A stretch of 21,088 nt of DNA from JAGMDK01 sp023128695 (lineage in GTDB: Bacteria > Planctomycetota > Phycisphaerae > UBA1845 > Fen-1342). The notes beneath the pieces are model-generated. The model was not told the DNA's origin and did no database searches. It saw only the letters and a list, made by a program, of their open reading frames with translations. The stretch lies in the NCBI GenBank assembly GCA_030628805.1, contig DAOVQG010000038.1, positions 1-21,088 on the forward strand. Reading direction: 5' to 3'. Shown piece after piece: positions 14,701-21,088 of this stretch. Position 1 is the first letter of the stretch. Every line of letters begins with the position of its first letter. Both the position numbers and the translations under genes were made by a program.

Positions 14701-14993
14701 AGTGTCTGACCGAGGGCGGCAGTTATCAGGGCGACGACACGCCTTGCACGCCGAATCCCTGCCCCCCGCCGGCGGTCTGCCGCGGCGACAGCAATTGCGA
14801 CCTGACGGTTGACTGGCAAGACATCGACTACTTCGTGGCGGCCATGAACGACAACGTTTCGGCCTGGGAAGGCCTGTTTGCACCTGACACGCCGGCGTGC
14901 TCGTTCGCGAACAATGACGTGAACGAGGACGGCACGGTCAGTTGGAGAGATATTGATCAGCTCGTGGCGATCATGAATACGACCTGTGACTAA
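11778..14993 (+). CDS. Protease C: gingipain-like C25 cysteine peptidase with Cys-rich repeats and dockerin-like C-terminus
   Basis: This encodes 1071 residues from the ATG at 11778, seven bases after AAAGGAGGA. A signal peptide (about 1-31, VGFASA) is followed by a C25-type propeptide. The catalytic domain is about 266-592, with His462 in YSGHGGPVSW and Cys496 in FACVTGSY, spacing 34. A BACON/Ig-like domain (about 598-712) and a jelly-roll-like domain (715-880, QWAWGQP to GWNIDDVEIWAL) follow. Three six-Cys repeats of about 40 residues (about 881-1000, each starting GACC and ending NPCPxP) come next, then the dockerin-like module (1001-1071). The first two-thirds resemble protease B; everything after the catalytic domain resembles protease D. 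The stop is only 23 bp before protease D, without repeats between, so C and D are probably co-transcribed. An extracellular zymogen endopeptidase is inferred. Confidence 0.9.
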   Translation: MQVQALRMGFRGRNVVLAVILLAAVGFASADTWLEVDASGTAVLRPVQGPAATLYTNAEIPGLSVDRSDWAGLSVTAWTPGLLLRLHENEVGQFVEATWPEAAVSGEIGTPAMPVLRGLLVVPAGADVNFTYELGPATTIDLAANGLPSWLLSVQPPIEKVPGALESAAFAFEEAAYALDEEQPGEWVVVEELGEVRGQRLCLLEIRPVAHNPVAGTLTLCPEIAVDIKFEGGFLPRDAHAPLPGLGGIVLNPEILPPMPTRAEEGDYLIIAASAYETAIQPFAAAKANQGYTVSTWVPPSASASVIKSHIQSLWGAGQGPDYILLVGDTDTIPAWTGGGSGSPDTDLPYTCMGGPGDWYPDIAIGRFPVRNASQLQAMVDKTLVYEISPLPDIDYLNRAVFMASNDNYTVSEGTHNWVISNYMTPHGVTSDKLYCHTYNATTQQVRDAFNAGRFWGVYSGHGGPVSWADGPPFSQSDVNNLMNADMYPVVFSFACVTGSYVMNECFTETWIRAEDKGAIAIYGSSVNSYWTEDDVLEKRLFDSIYDDGDDVPAQVGPVWNDTLYRYLLQMGSHSTTRRYFEMYNLMGDPSLPYFRADIPVYGLGVTPGDELEAEGPAGGPFTPNSIVYMLENLGDEPIEYEVAKTAEWLTITNPSGTLPGLGTTTVTVSINSEADSLNDGRYEDTLAFNNLTSYVGFTTRAVVLRVGSPQLIHEWSFESDPGWVIQGQWAWGQPAGNGGQQGGPDPTSGYTGENVYGYNLNGDYANNLTETHLTSAVFDCTGFSDVQLKYRRWLGVEHPYSDHAYVRVSDDGLNWVTIWGNSDEIAETAWTLQEFDISSIADDQERVYLRWTMGVTDSDGRYCGWNIDDVEIWALPAVEPVGACCHSDGSCTMETQAECSGSWLGTWTDCSANPCPPPSGACCLADGSCIVNPEADCRGIWLGAGTSCNPNPCPQPTGACCDYYGRCELETEDECLTEGGSYQGDDTPCTPNPCPPPAVCRGDSNCDLTVDWQDIDYFVAAMNDNVSAWEGLFAPDTPACSFANNDVNEDGTVSWRDIDQLVAIMNTTCD
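11910..11936 (+). repeat. REP-like sequence inside protease C
   Basis: CGGCCGGTACAGGGCCCGGC followed by CGCTACA encodes RPVQGPAAT, at the position equivalent to the copy in protease B. The preceding GCGTCCGGGACGG (11890-11902) resembles the first half of another REP unit, so the segment may be two fused copies. Confidence 0.7.
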
Positions 14994-15016
14994 TACTGAC
15001 CATCTGGAAGGAAGAC

Positions 15017-18000
15017 ATGAAGGAAGACATGTTATTGCATTCCGCAACATTGTGTGGCACCGGCTTCCAGCCTCCGTGTGGCACCGGCTTCCAGCCGGTG
15101 ATTCGGCCGGTACGGGGGCCGGCCGCTACATTCTTTAGCCGCTTGACGGCCGTTTGCGCGGCGGCGCTGTTCGTCGCCGCGGCGGTGGCCGGTCCTGGTT
15201 CGCAATCCGCTTCCGCGGTGGATGTCCAGGTGTTGGAGGACACCCCGGACCGGATCGTCATCCAGTACCGATTTGACGACTTCGGCGAAACGCTGGTGGC
15301 GGTGGACGGGGCGGACTACTCCCGGATCACGCTTGATGGGGAGCCGTCGCTGCTGATCGCCGGTGCTCCGGAGTTGCCGTACCTTGCCCGCGGCGTCACG
15401 ATTCCGCCGGACGCCGACAGTGTGACGGTCCGCGTCGATCACCGCGGGTCCAGCTTTTATGAGGTCGAGCGCGCGGACGTCATTCCGTCCAAGGGCATCC
15501 TGAACCGGACCCTGCACCCGCATCCGGATGAGGTGCCGTATACCTTCGGGAAGGAATACGAGACGGACGCCTTCTTCCCCGGCGAGCTGGCCGATGCTCG
15601 CGAGGCATACACTCTGCGCGACCTGCGCGGCACAACCATCCTCGTGTTTCCGTTCCAATACAACCCGGTCAGCGGCATCCTGCGGGTCTACACGACCCTG
15701 ACGGTTGAAGTTGTGCCGGTGGTATCCGACGAGGCCCAAACGCCGGATAACGCTTTCGAGCGTGAGCTCAGCCTGGCTTTTCACCAGCTTTACAAGGCCC
15801 ACTTCATCAACTACGCCCCGGATGAGCGTTACGTGCCGCTCGACGAGAACGGCGACCTGTTGATCATCTGCCACGATGCCTGGTTGCCAAACATCCAACC
15901 GCTGGTCAACCACAAGAACGCGATCGGCATTAACACCACTGCGGTCGGCGTGTCCACCATTGGGAACTACCCGACCTCAATCAAGAACTACATCCAAAGC
16001 GTGTATTACTCGAGCGATCTGGCGTTCGTGCTGCTGGTGGGCGACGCGGCCCAGGTTGCCACGCCGACCATGTCGGGCGGCTCCTCGGACCCGAGCTATT
16101 CGAAGCTGGCCGGCGGGGACAACTATCCGGACATTCTGGTCGGACGCTTCTCCGCCGAGACCGCCGCCCAGGTGGACACGCAGGTCGAGCGGACGATCAC
16201 GTATGAGCAGACGTCGGCCACGCAGCAGGACTGGTTCAAGCGCGGCACGGGCATCGCCTCCAATCAGGGGCCGGGCGACGACGGTGAGTATGACGATGAG
16301 CACATCGACAATATTCGCACGGACCTGCTGATCTACGGCTATACGGTCGTCGATCGGATCTACGATCCCAACGGGACCGCGAGCCAGGTGTCCACTGCTC
16401 TCAACGCCGGCCGCGGCATCGTCAACTACTGCGGCCACGGCAGCGCGACCTCCTGGGGCTCGACCGGGTTCTCCAATTCGCACGTCAATTCGCTGATGAA
16501 CGACAACATGCTGCCGTTCATCATCAGCGTGGCGTGCGTGAACGGGCAGTTCAGCGGTTACACCTGCTTCGCCGAGACTTGGCTGCGGGCCACGCACAAC
16601 AGCCAGCCGACCGGTGCCATCGCGACCTACATGTCGTCGATCAACCAATCCTGGAACTCCCCGATGGCGGCCCAGGATGAGGTCAACGACTTGCTCGTGG
16701 GAGAGGCGTATTTCAGCTACGGCGCCCTGTGCTACGCCGGCTCGTGCCTGATGATGGACGAGTACGGCGGCGACGGGGTGAATATGTTCAATACCTGGCA
16801 CGTGTTCGGCGACCCGTCTGTCCGCGTGTTCGGCACGGCCGGTCCGCCGACCGGGCTGCGTGTGACGCCGGCCGACGGTTTGGAGTCCACAGGTCCGACC
16901 GGCGGCCCGTTCACGCCGGCCGGCATCGATTACACCCTGGAGAACTTGAACGAGGAACCGATCGAATATGAGGTCACCAAGTCGGTGGAGTGGCTCTCGA
17001 TCAGCGTGCCCACGGGGATGATCCCGGCCCTTGGGACAACGACCGTGACGGTCTCACTCAACGCCGCCGCCGAGTCCCTCAGCGATGGCCGCTACGGGGC
17101 GACCGTCACCTTCGACAACCTGACCACGTACATCGGGCATACCACCCGCGGGGTTCTGCTGCGGGTCGGCACGCCGCACGTGGCTTACGAGTGGACGTTC
17201 GACACGAACCCCGGCTGGGCTGTCCAGGGGCAGTGGGCCTGGGGCCAGCCGAGCGGCAACGGCGGCCAGTACGGCGGCCCCGATCCGGCCGGCGGCTATA
17301 CCGGCAACAACGTCTACGGGTACAATCTCGACGGCGACTACGCGAACAACCTCTCGGAAACGAACCTGACCAGCACTTTCTTCGACTGCACCGGCCTGGT
17401 CGACGTCCGCCTGAGCTTCTGGCGCTGGCTAGGCGTCGAGGAGCCTTTCAGCGACCACGCCTACATCCGGGTCAGCGCTGACGGGCTCAGTTGGATCACG
17501 ATCTGGGGCAACAATGCCGAGGTCGCCGACAGCTCCTGGACCCTACAGGAATTCGACCTTTCGAGCGTCGCCGACAACCAGGACCGGGTGTACCTGCGTT
17601 GGACGATGGGCTCGACCGACAACCAGGCCCGCTACTGCGGCTGGAACATCGACGACGTTCAGATCCGGGCCCTGGCGACCGCGGGGCCGGTGGGTGCTTG
17701 TTGCCATAGCGACGGCAGTTGCACGATGGATGCCCAGGCCGACTGCACCGGCGTCTGGATGGGGACGGCGTTGGATTGCGCGATGAACCCCTGTCCGCCG
17801 CCGTCGGGAGCTTGCTGCCTGGACAGCGGTTCCTGCGTTGTGAACACCGAGGCCGATTGCCGGGGCGTTTGGCTGGGCGCGGGGACGAGCTGCAATCCGA
17901 ACCCCTGTCCGCAACCGGCCGGGGCCTGCTGCGATTATTACGGCCACTGCGAGCAGAAAACCGAAGAGGATTGCCTGGCCGATGGCGGGAGCTATCAGGG

Positions 18001-18262
18001 TGACGAGACGCCTTGCGCGCCGAACCCTTGTCCGCCGCCGGCCGTCTGCCGGGGCGACAGCAATTGCGACCTGGCGGTTGACTGGCGAGACATTGATTAC
18101 TTCGTAGCGGCGATGAACGACAACGTGACGGCCTGGGAAAGCATGTTCGTCCCCGACACGCCGACGTGCACGTTCTCAAACAACGACGTGAACGAAGACG
18201 GGACCGTGTCGTGGAGAGATATCGATCCGCTGATTGAGTTGATGAATACGGTTTGTGAGTAA
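15017..18262 (+). CDS. Protease D: gingipain-like C25 cysteine peptidase with Cys-rich repeats and dockerin-like C-terminus
   Basis: This encodes 1081 residues from the ATG at 15017; a second ATG at 15029 has an equally good GGAAG spacing, so the start is uncertain by four codons. Residues 13-39 are translated dispersed repeats (CGTGFQP twice, then RPVRGPAAT). The hydrophobic signal core follows at about 44-59, unusually far from the N-terminus. The C25-type propeptide matches protease A block for block (ELPYLAR, YETDAFFPG, LRDLRG). The catalytic domain (about 279-605) has His474 in YCGHGSATSW and Cys507 in VACVNGQF, spacing 33. A BACON/Ig-like domain, a jelly-roll-like domain ending near 885, three six-Cys repeats (891-1010) and the dockerin-like module (1011-1081) follow, all like protease C. 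An extracellular zymogen endopeptidase is inferred; it is probably translated from the same message as C. Confidence 0.9.
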   Translation: MKEDMLLHSATLCGTGFQPPCGTGFQPVIRPVRGPAATFFSRLTAVCAAALFVAAAVAGPGSQSASAVDVQVLEDTPDRIVIQYRFDDFGETLVAVDGADYSRITLDGEPSLLIAGAPELPYLARGVTIPPDADSVTVRVDHRGSSFYEVERADVIPSKGILNRTLHPHPDEVPYTFGKEYETDAFFPGELADAREAYTLRDLRGTTILVFPFQYNPVSGILRVYTTLTVEVVPVVSDEAQTPDNAFERELSLAFHQLYKAHFINYAPDERYVPLDENGDLLIICHDAWLPNIQPLVNHKNAIGINTTAVGVSTIGNYPTSIKNYIQSVYYSSDLAFVLLVGDAAQVATPTMSGGSSDPSYSKLAGGDNYPDILVGRFSAETAAQVDTQVERTITYEQTSATQQDWFKRGTGIASNQGPGDDGEYDDEHIDNIRTDLLIYGYTVVDRIYDPNGTASQVSTALNAGRGIVNYCGHGSATSWGSTGFSNSHVNSLMNDNMLPFIISVACVNGQFSGYTCFAETWLRATHNSQPTGAIATYMSSINQSWNSPMAAQDEVNDLLVGEAYFSYGALCYAGSCLMMDEYGGDGVNMFNTWHVFGDPSVRVFGTAGPPTGLRVTPADGLESTGPTGGPFTPAGIDYTLENLNEEPIEYEVTKSVEWLSISVPTGMIPALGTTTVTVSLNAAAESLSDGRYGATVTFDNLTTYIGHTTRGVLLRVGTPHVAYEWTFDTNPGWAVQGQWAWGQPSGNGGQYGGPDPAGGYTGNNVYGYNLDGDYANNLSETNLTSTFFDCTGLVDVRLSFWRWLGVEEPFSDHAYIRVSADGLSWITIWGNNAEVADSSWTLQEFDLSSVADNQDRVYLRWTMGSTDNQARYCGWNIDDVQIRALATAGPVGACCHSDGSCTMDAQADCTGVWMGTALDCAMNPCPPPSGACCLDSGSCVVNTEADCRGVWLGAGTSCNPNPCPQPAGACCDYYGHCEQKTEEDCLADGGSYQGDETPCAPNPCPPPAVCRGDSNCDLAVDWRDIDYFVAAMNDNVTAWESMFVPDTPTCTFSNNDVNEDGTVSWRDIDPLIELMNTVCE
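15050..15130 (+). repeat. Dispersed repeats forming the N-terminal coding sequence of protease D
   Basis: TGTGGCACCGGCTTCCAGCC occurs twice (15052-15071 and 15077-15096), the inverse of the CCGGCTGGAAGCCGGTGCCAC unit at 4868 and 8428. It is followed by the REP-like unit CGGCCGGTAC...GGCCGCTACA at 15104-15130. All are in frame and upstream of the signal-peptide core. Confidence 0.8.
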
Positions 18263-18400
18263 TTGAGTGTTGTTAGTTATTAGTCGTTAGTATTGACTTG
18301 CCAGTTGTCTGGCGACAACTTCCCCCGCGGAATGAAAAGCCCCGCCACCACCGACCCGAAGCGTGGTGGCGGGCCATCCGAACCGGATGAAGCTCTCCGG
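18263..18400. repeat. AT-rich repeat and hairpins downstream of protease D
   Basis: TTGTTAGTTATTAGTCGTTAG (18270-18290) is the AT-rich family seen after proteases A and B. Two hairpins follow: AGTTGTC-TGGC-GACAACT (18303-18320) and a perfect 11-bp stem CCCGCCACCAC with an 11-base loop (18341-18373). The second could act as a terminator for the C-D transcript, but it lacks a T-run. A weaker CCGGA/TCCGG pair lies at 18383-18400. Confidence 0.65.
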
Positions 18401-18409
18401 CTCTAACTT

Positions 18410-18646
18410 CTAATAGACTCGTAAACGATCGTTTTGACACGACGCCGCCAGCAATTGTGCGAACTTGGCCAAGCTGACGGAGAGTTGGTATTCGCCCATC
18501 AGTGTGCCGTCATCGCGCTTGGACGTTTTGCCCGACACGAGCCGACCACCGATTTCGGCCAGGGCGTTGCCAACTGCGTTTTCCGCTTCGGCCAGCACCG
18601 GGACCTCGACGGACAGCGTGGTGGTTGCATGAACATAGCAAAAAGT
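18410..18646 (-). pseudogene. Possible relic coding fragment, DUF4349-like
   Basis: The minus strand is open between a stop at 18647-18649 and one at 18410-18412. It reads ...ATTTLSVEVPVLAEAENAV..., then an AEIGGRLVS block and EYQLSVSLAKFAQLLA. The alternation of a VEVP strand, an Ala-rich helix, GGxLVS and a second strand with FxxLL recalls DUF4349-type domains of membrane-anchored proteins. There is no clear start or ribosome-binding site, and the last residues look random, so if real this is a decayed C-terminal piece. It may also be chance. Confidence 0.3.
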
Positions 18647-18733
18647 CAGACAAGCCCGAATAAATCACGGGGCACCTCGTTCTATTGTATAAAGGCTTGT
18701 GGCGAGTGCGCGGACGCGTGAAGGGTCGCCGAC

Positions 18734-18739
18734 TATAAT
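18734..18739 (+). promoter_or_regulatory. Possible -10 element for the transglutaminase-like gene
   Basis: TATAAT followed by G lies 23 bases before the ATG at 18763, with GGGAGA between. As for the leftward peptidase gene, the leader would be very short and no -35 match is visible at 16-18 bp. The stretch 18650-18730 holds nothing else recognisable. Confidence 0.35.
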
Positions 18740-18762
18740 GGTGGAACATTGGGAGATCTGTA

Positions 18763-20904
18763 ATGAAAAAGCGATATTGCAGTGTGGCGTATGACGTTAT
18801 GTCTTCTACAAGACAAGCGTATGTATGGCTTGCAACAATCGTCGTGACCTTCGCTGCCATCGGTTATGCCGGGGGCATCACATATGCAGCGGACAATCTG
18901 TTGCTCAATCCTGGATTTGAGACGGGACTCATCGAGCCGGAGGGCTGGTTGCCCGTCCCGCTCGCGCCGTCTGGGCTGAACTTCGTCTGGGACGAGGGAT
19001 ATGCCCAGAGCGGCACTCGCAGCGTCTGTGTCGAGGCGTCCGGGCCCTTCACTGGACTATGGCAACAAGTCATGCCGGTAACGCCCGGCGTGGTCTACGT
19101 CCTTTCAGGCTACGTCGCTTTCGAGGACATCACGCCGCCGGGGCAATGTAATCTGCAACTGGTGTTTCGCGACGGCGCCAACCAAATCGTGTCGTTTATT
19201 AATTATCCCCACCACGATGGCACCCGCGAATTCGCATTGGATTTCCCGCCGCTACTCAAGGTGCGGGCACCGGCGGATGCCGCGACCGTGGAGGTGAACA
19301 TGTATCTCCAGGGCCCGGGCCGGGCGTGGTTTGACGACATCTTCTTCGGGCCGGCGGCGACGGGCACGATCAGCGGCACGGTCACATGTCGGGGAGAGCC
19401 GCTATCCGACGTCCGGGTATACTTGTGGGGCGAGCCCTGGGACGCGGTGATTGAGGATTTCACCGACCAATACGGCCATTACGAGCTGCCCTTCGTCCCC
19501 GTCACCTTTCCGCGCTACATCCTCCTGGCCGAGAAGCCGGGCTACCAGACCAAGCCCGAGGGTGACATCGCCGTCAGTGAAGACAGCATCACTGCTGTAG
19601 ATATCGAGCTTACGCCGGGACCTGATCCCTACGACGACTTGCGGGTCAAATGTGGGCGGATGGAACTGAACTTGTGGAGTGAACCGGCCGCGATCCCGGA
19701 AGACGCTGTCATTCCGCCCGTTGCCGGCGGCTATCCCGAACATATTCAACTCTACCTGCTGCCCGGTGAGCTTGTTGAATCCGACCATCCGGCGATCATC
19801 GCCTTGGCCACGGAGATCCGCGCCAGTCTCCCGCCGGATGAGCAAACCGACGCCGTGGCGGTGGCTTACGCCGTGTACGAGTGGGTCAGCAAACACATTG
19901 ACCATGACGGCGTGTTCTCCGACTTCCCCGGCGGCCTCTTCCAGCCCTACCGCGACGTGACCAGCGGCATCTATCAAACCATCAGCGACGAAGGCTGGTG
20001 CTGGGGGCGCAGTTTCCAGGATTGGCAATACCGACCTTCCGAAGCGCTGGTCGTCGAGAGCGCCATTTGCGTCGAGCACTCCGCCTTGGATTCCGCTCTA
20101 CTGCGCGCCCTGAACATCCCGGCCCGCGGCGCCAGCGGCTCGTGCGAGTTCTGGGTACAGCCGCCCGCCGGCGAGGGCACTTGGCTCAACATGAGCACGA
20201 GCGGCGGCCGTACCGGGTATCGCGAGCACGGTCTGCTGGGAAACGGCTTTGCCGATGGTGGGCCGCCGAGCTGCTACCCGGTCACGCCGCGCCCCGTGAT
20301 CCATGAAGACTGGAACGCCAACAATAAAATGTTGTGGCGGGAAAAGCATCCGTGGGGCGAAAGCTATCCCGGCAACAGCGACGGGCTGGCACAAGCGCTG
20401 GCTGACCTGGACCAGTTCGCACTGACCGGCGAGGCACCGCACGGTAGCGGCTCTCCTCCGGGTGGCGACCGCTATCAGATTCATTACAGCGATGTTACGC
20501 TAAATCTGTTCAACATCACGCCGCAGCGCTGGTTGGATGTGCGTTTCCCTCAGGCTTCACCATCCGCGACACACATCCCGCTGGAGCACGTGAAGTACTG
20601 GACGAATCCCCCGGAGTGTGTCATGGACAACTGGGTCGAGGTAATCACCAACCCGCCGGCTCTGGGGCAGGAGATCTGGTGCCACATTGAGTTCGACCTG
20701 GCATCTTTACTTGGGCTCGGTGATATGAACTGCGACGGCGAGGTAACCTGGCGCGACATCGATCCCTTCGTGCTCGCTCTGGATGGAGCAGACGCCTACT
20801 ACAGTCAGTACGGTAACTGTAATTACAACCGCGCCGACTGCAATGCCGACGGTGCCGTCTCGTGGCGCGACATTGACGCGTTCGTCGAGTTGATCGGGCG
20901 ATAG
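18763..20904 (+). CDS. Secreted CBM-like/transglutaminase-like protein with dockerin-like C-terminus
   Basis: This encodes 713 residues; the ATG at 18763 is preceded by a modest GGGAGA. A signal peptide is about 1-42 (hydrophobic core WLATIVVTFAAIGYAGG, ending ITYA). Residues 43-198 begin LLLNPGFETG and end AWFDDIFFGP, the pattern of CBM4/9-like beta-sandwich modules. Residues 201-290 (GTISGTVTCRGEPL...TDQYGHYELP) resemble a carboxypeptidase regulatory-like beta domain. About 380-520 resembles a transglutaminase/protease-like core: Cys436 in SAICVEHSALDSALLRALNI and then PARG. The usual HxW motif is not in place; His514 in IHEDW is a candidate. Residues 653-713 are the dockerin-like module, with a different middle (YGNCNYNRADCNADG) and no terminal Cys. 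A papain-fold peptidase, cross-linker or inactive binder on extracellular material are all possible. Confidence 0.8.
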   Translation: MKKRYCSVAYDVMSSTRQAYVWLATIVVTFAAIGYAGGITYAADNLLLNPGFETGLIEPEGWLPVPLAPSGLNFVWDEGYAQSGTRSVCVEASGPFTGLWQQVMPVTPGVVYVLSGYVAFEDITPPGQCNLQLVFRDGANQIVSFINYPHHDGTREFALDFPPLLKVRAPADAATVEVNMYLQGPGRAWFDDIFFGPAATGTISGTVTCRGEPLSDVRVYLWGEPWDAVIEDFTDQYGHYELPFVPVTFPRYILLAEKPGYQTKPEGDIAVSEDSITAVDIELTPGPDPYDDLRVKCGRMELNLWSEPAAIPEDAVIPPVAGGYPEHIQLYLLPGELVESDHPAIIALATEIRASLPPDEQTDAVAVAYAVYEWVSKHIDHDGVFSDFPGGLFQPYRDVTSGIYQTISDEGWCWGRSFQDWQYRPSEALVVESAICVEHSALDSALLRALNIPARGASGSCEFWVQPPAGEGTWLNMSTSGGRTGYREHGLLGNGFADGGPPSCYPVTPRPVIHEDWNANNKMLWREKHPWGESYPGNSDGLAQALADLDQFALTGEAPHGSGSPPGGDRYQIHYSDVTLNLFNITPQRWLDVRFPQASPSATHIPLEHVKYWTNPPECVMDNWVEVITNPPALGQEIWCHIEFDLASLLGLGDMNCDGEVTWRDIDPFVLALDGADAYYSQYGNCNYNRADCNADGAVSWRDIDAFVELIGR

Positions 20905-20913
20905 CGTCTACGC

Positions 20914-21088
20914 CAGAGGGAGGGCGAGGCTCCTGCTCCTGCTGGGGAGGGCGAGGCTCCTGCCGAGCCGCGGCTCACCAGGAGGTTCGCCCTCCCACTG
21001 CGGCTCACCAGGAGGTTCGCCCTCCCACTGCGGCTCACCAGGAGGTTCGCCCTCCCACTGCGGCTCACCAGGAGGTTCGCCCTCCCAC
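20914..21088. repeat. 30-bp tandem array with inverted leading copies
   Basis: Two copies of GGGAGGGCGAGGCTCCTG (about 20917-20934 and 20944-20962) are followed by a 30-bp unit, CGGCTCACCAGGAGGTTCGC then CCTCCCACTG, starting at 20971, 21001, 21031 and 21061. The last copy is cut by the window edge. The tandem unit contains the near reverse complement of the leading copies (GGAGGTTCGCCCTCCCA against GGGAGGGCGAGGCTCC), so the array can fold. It begins about 10 bp after the stop of the upstream gene. Confidence 0.9.

Noticed and set aside
12228..15050. 940-codon open frame on the minus strand opposite protease C
   Set aside because: It is the antisense shadow of a GC-rich gene: no signal peptide or domain pattern, and the plus strand has clear catalytic motifs, ribosome-binding site and homologues A, B and D. 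The long frames at 2435-3892, 3908-4960 and 6893-7786 are rejected for the same reason.
20971..21088. CRISPR-like array of 30-bp repeats
   Set aside because: The units are directly adjacent with no variable spacers, so this is a simple tandem repeat.

Overview
The window looks like a piece of a Planctomycetota chromosome, most likely an uncultured Phycisphaerae-type lineage. The call rests on lineage-typical features: a DUF1570-like secreted metallopeptidase, C-terminal dockerin-like tags, 'GACC' Cys-rich repeats, GC-rich coding sequence, and intergenic spaces packed with dispersed palindromic repeats. I had no database, so family names come from motif recognition.

Layout. Bases 2-130 hold the C-terminus of an IS1595/ISXO2-type transposase cut by the window edge. 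A minus-strand HExxH peptidase gene follows (213-1340). The rest is a plus-strand run of large secreted-protein genes. It starts with a 995-aa protein carrying three copies of a ~220-residue domain (1853-4840). Four gingipain-like C25 cysteine proteases follow, here called A (5510-8341), B (8668-11529), C (11778-14993) and D (15017-18262). Last is a carbohydrate-binding-like/transglutaminase-like protein (18763-20904). Six of the seven complete genes end in the same ~60-70-residue dockerin-like module, with two WRD(I/V)D-containing calcium-loop-like halves.

How they may work together. The cluster reads as a locus for extracellular proteolysis or surface processing. All products have signal peptides, four are probable zymogens with propeptide, His and Cys, and all the plus-strand products share one C-terminal tag. 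That tag could anchor them to a common surface partner. No cohesin is visible in the window, so the partner is unknown. C25 enzymes of Bacteroidota usually end in a type IX secretion domain; here the dockerin-like tag takes that place.

Most striking structure. The proteases are mosaics. By propeptide and catalytic domain the pairs are A+D and B+C; by everything after the catalytic domain the pairs are A+B and C+D. The spaces between genes carry REP-like palindromes (GTCCGGG-n6-CCCGGAC) with a conserved 3' tail, AT-rich 'GTTGTTAGT' repeats in inverted pairs, and other hairpin families. REP-like sequence also lies inside the coding sequence of B, C and D, where it encodes a short RPV(Q/R)xPAAT peptide near the signal peptide.
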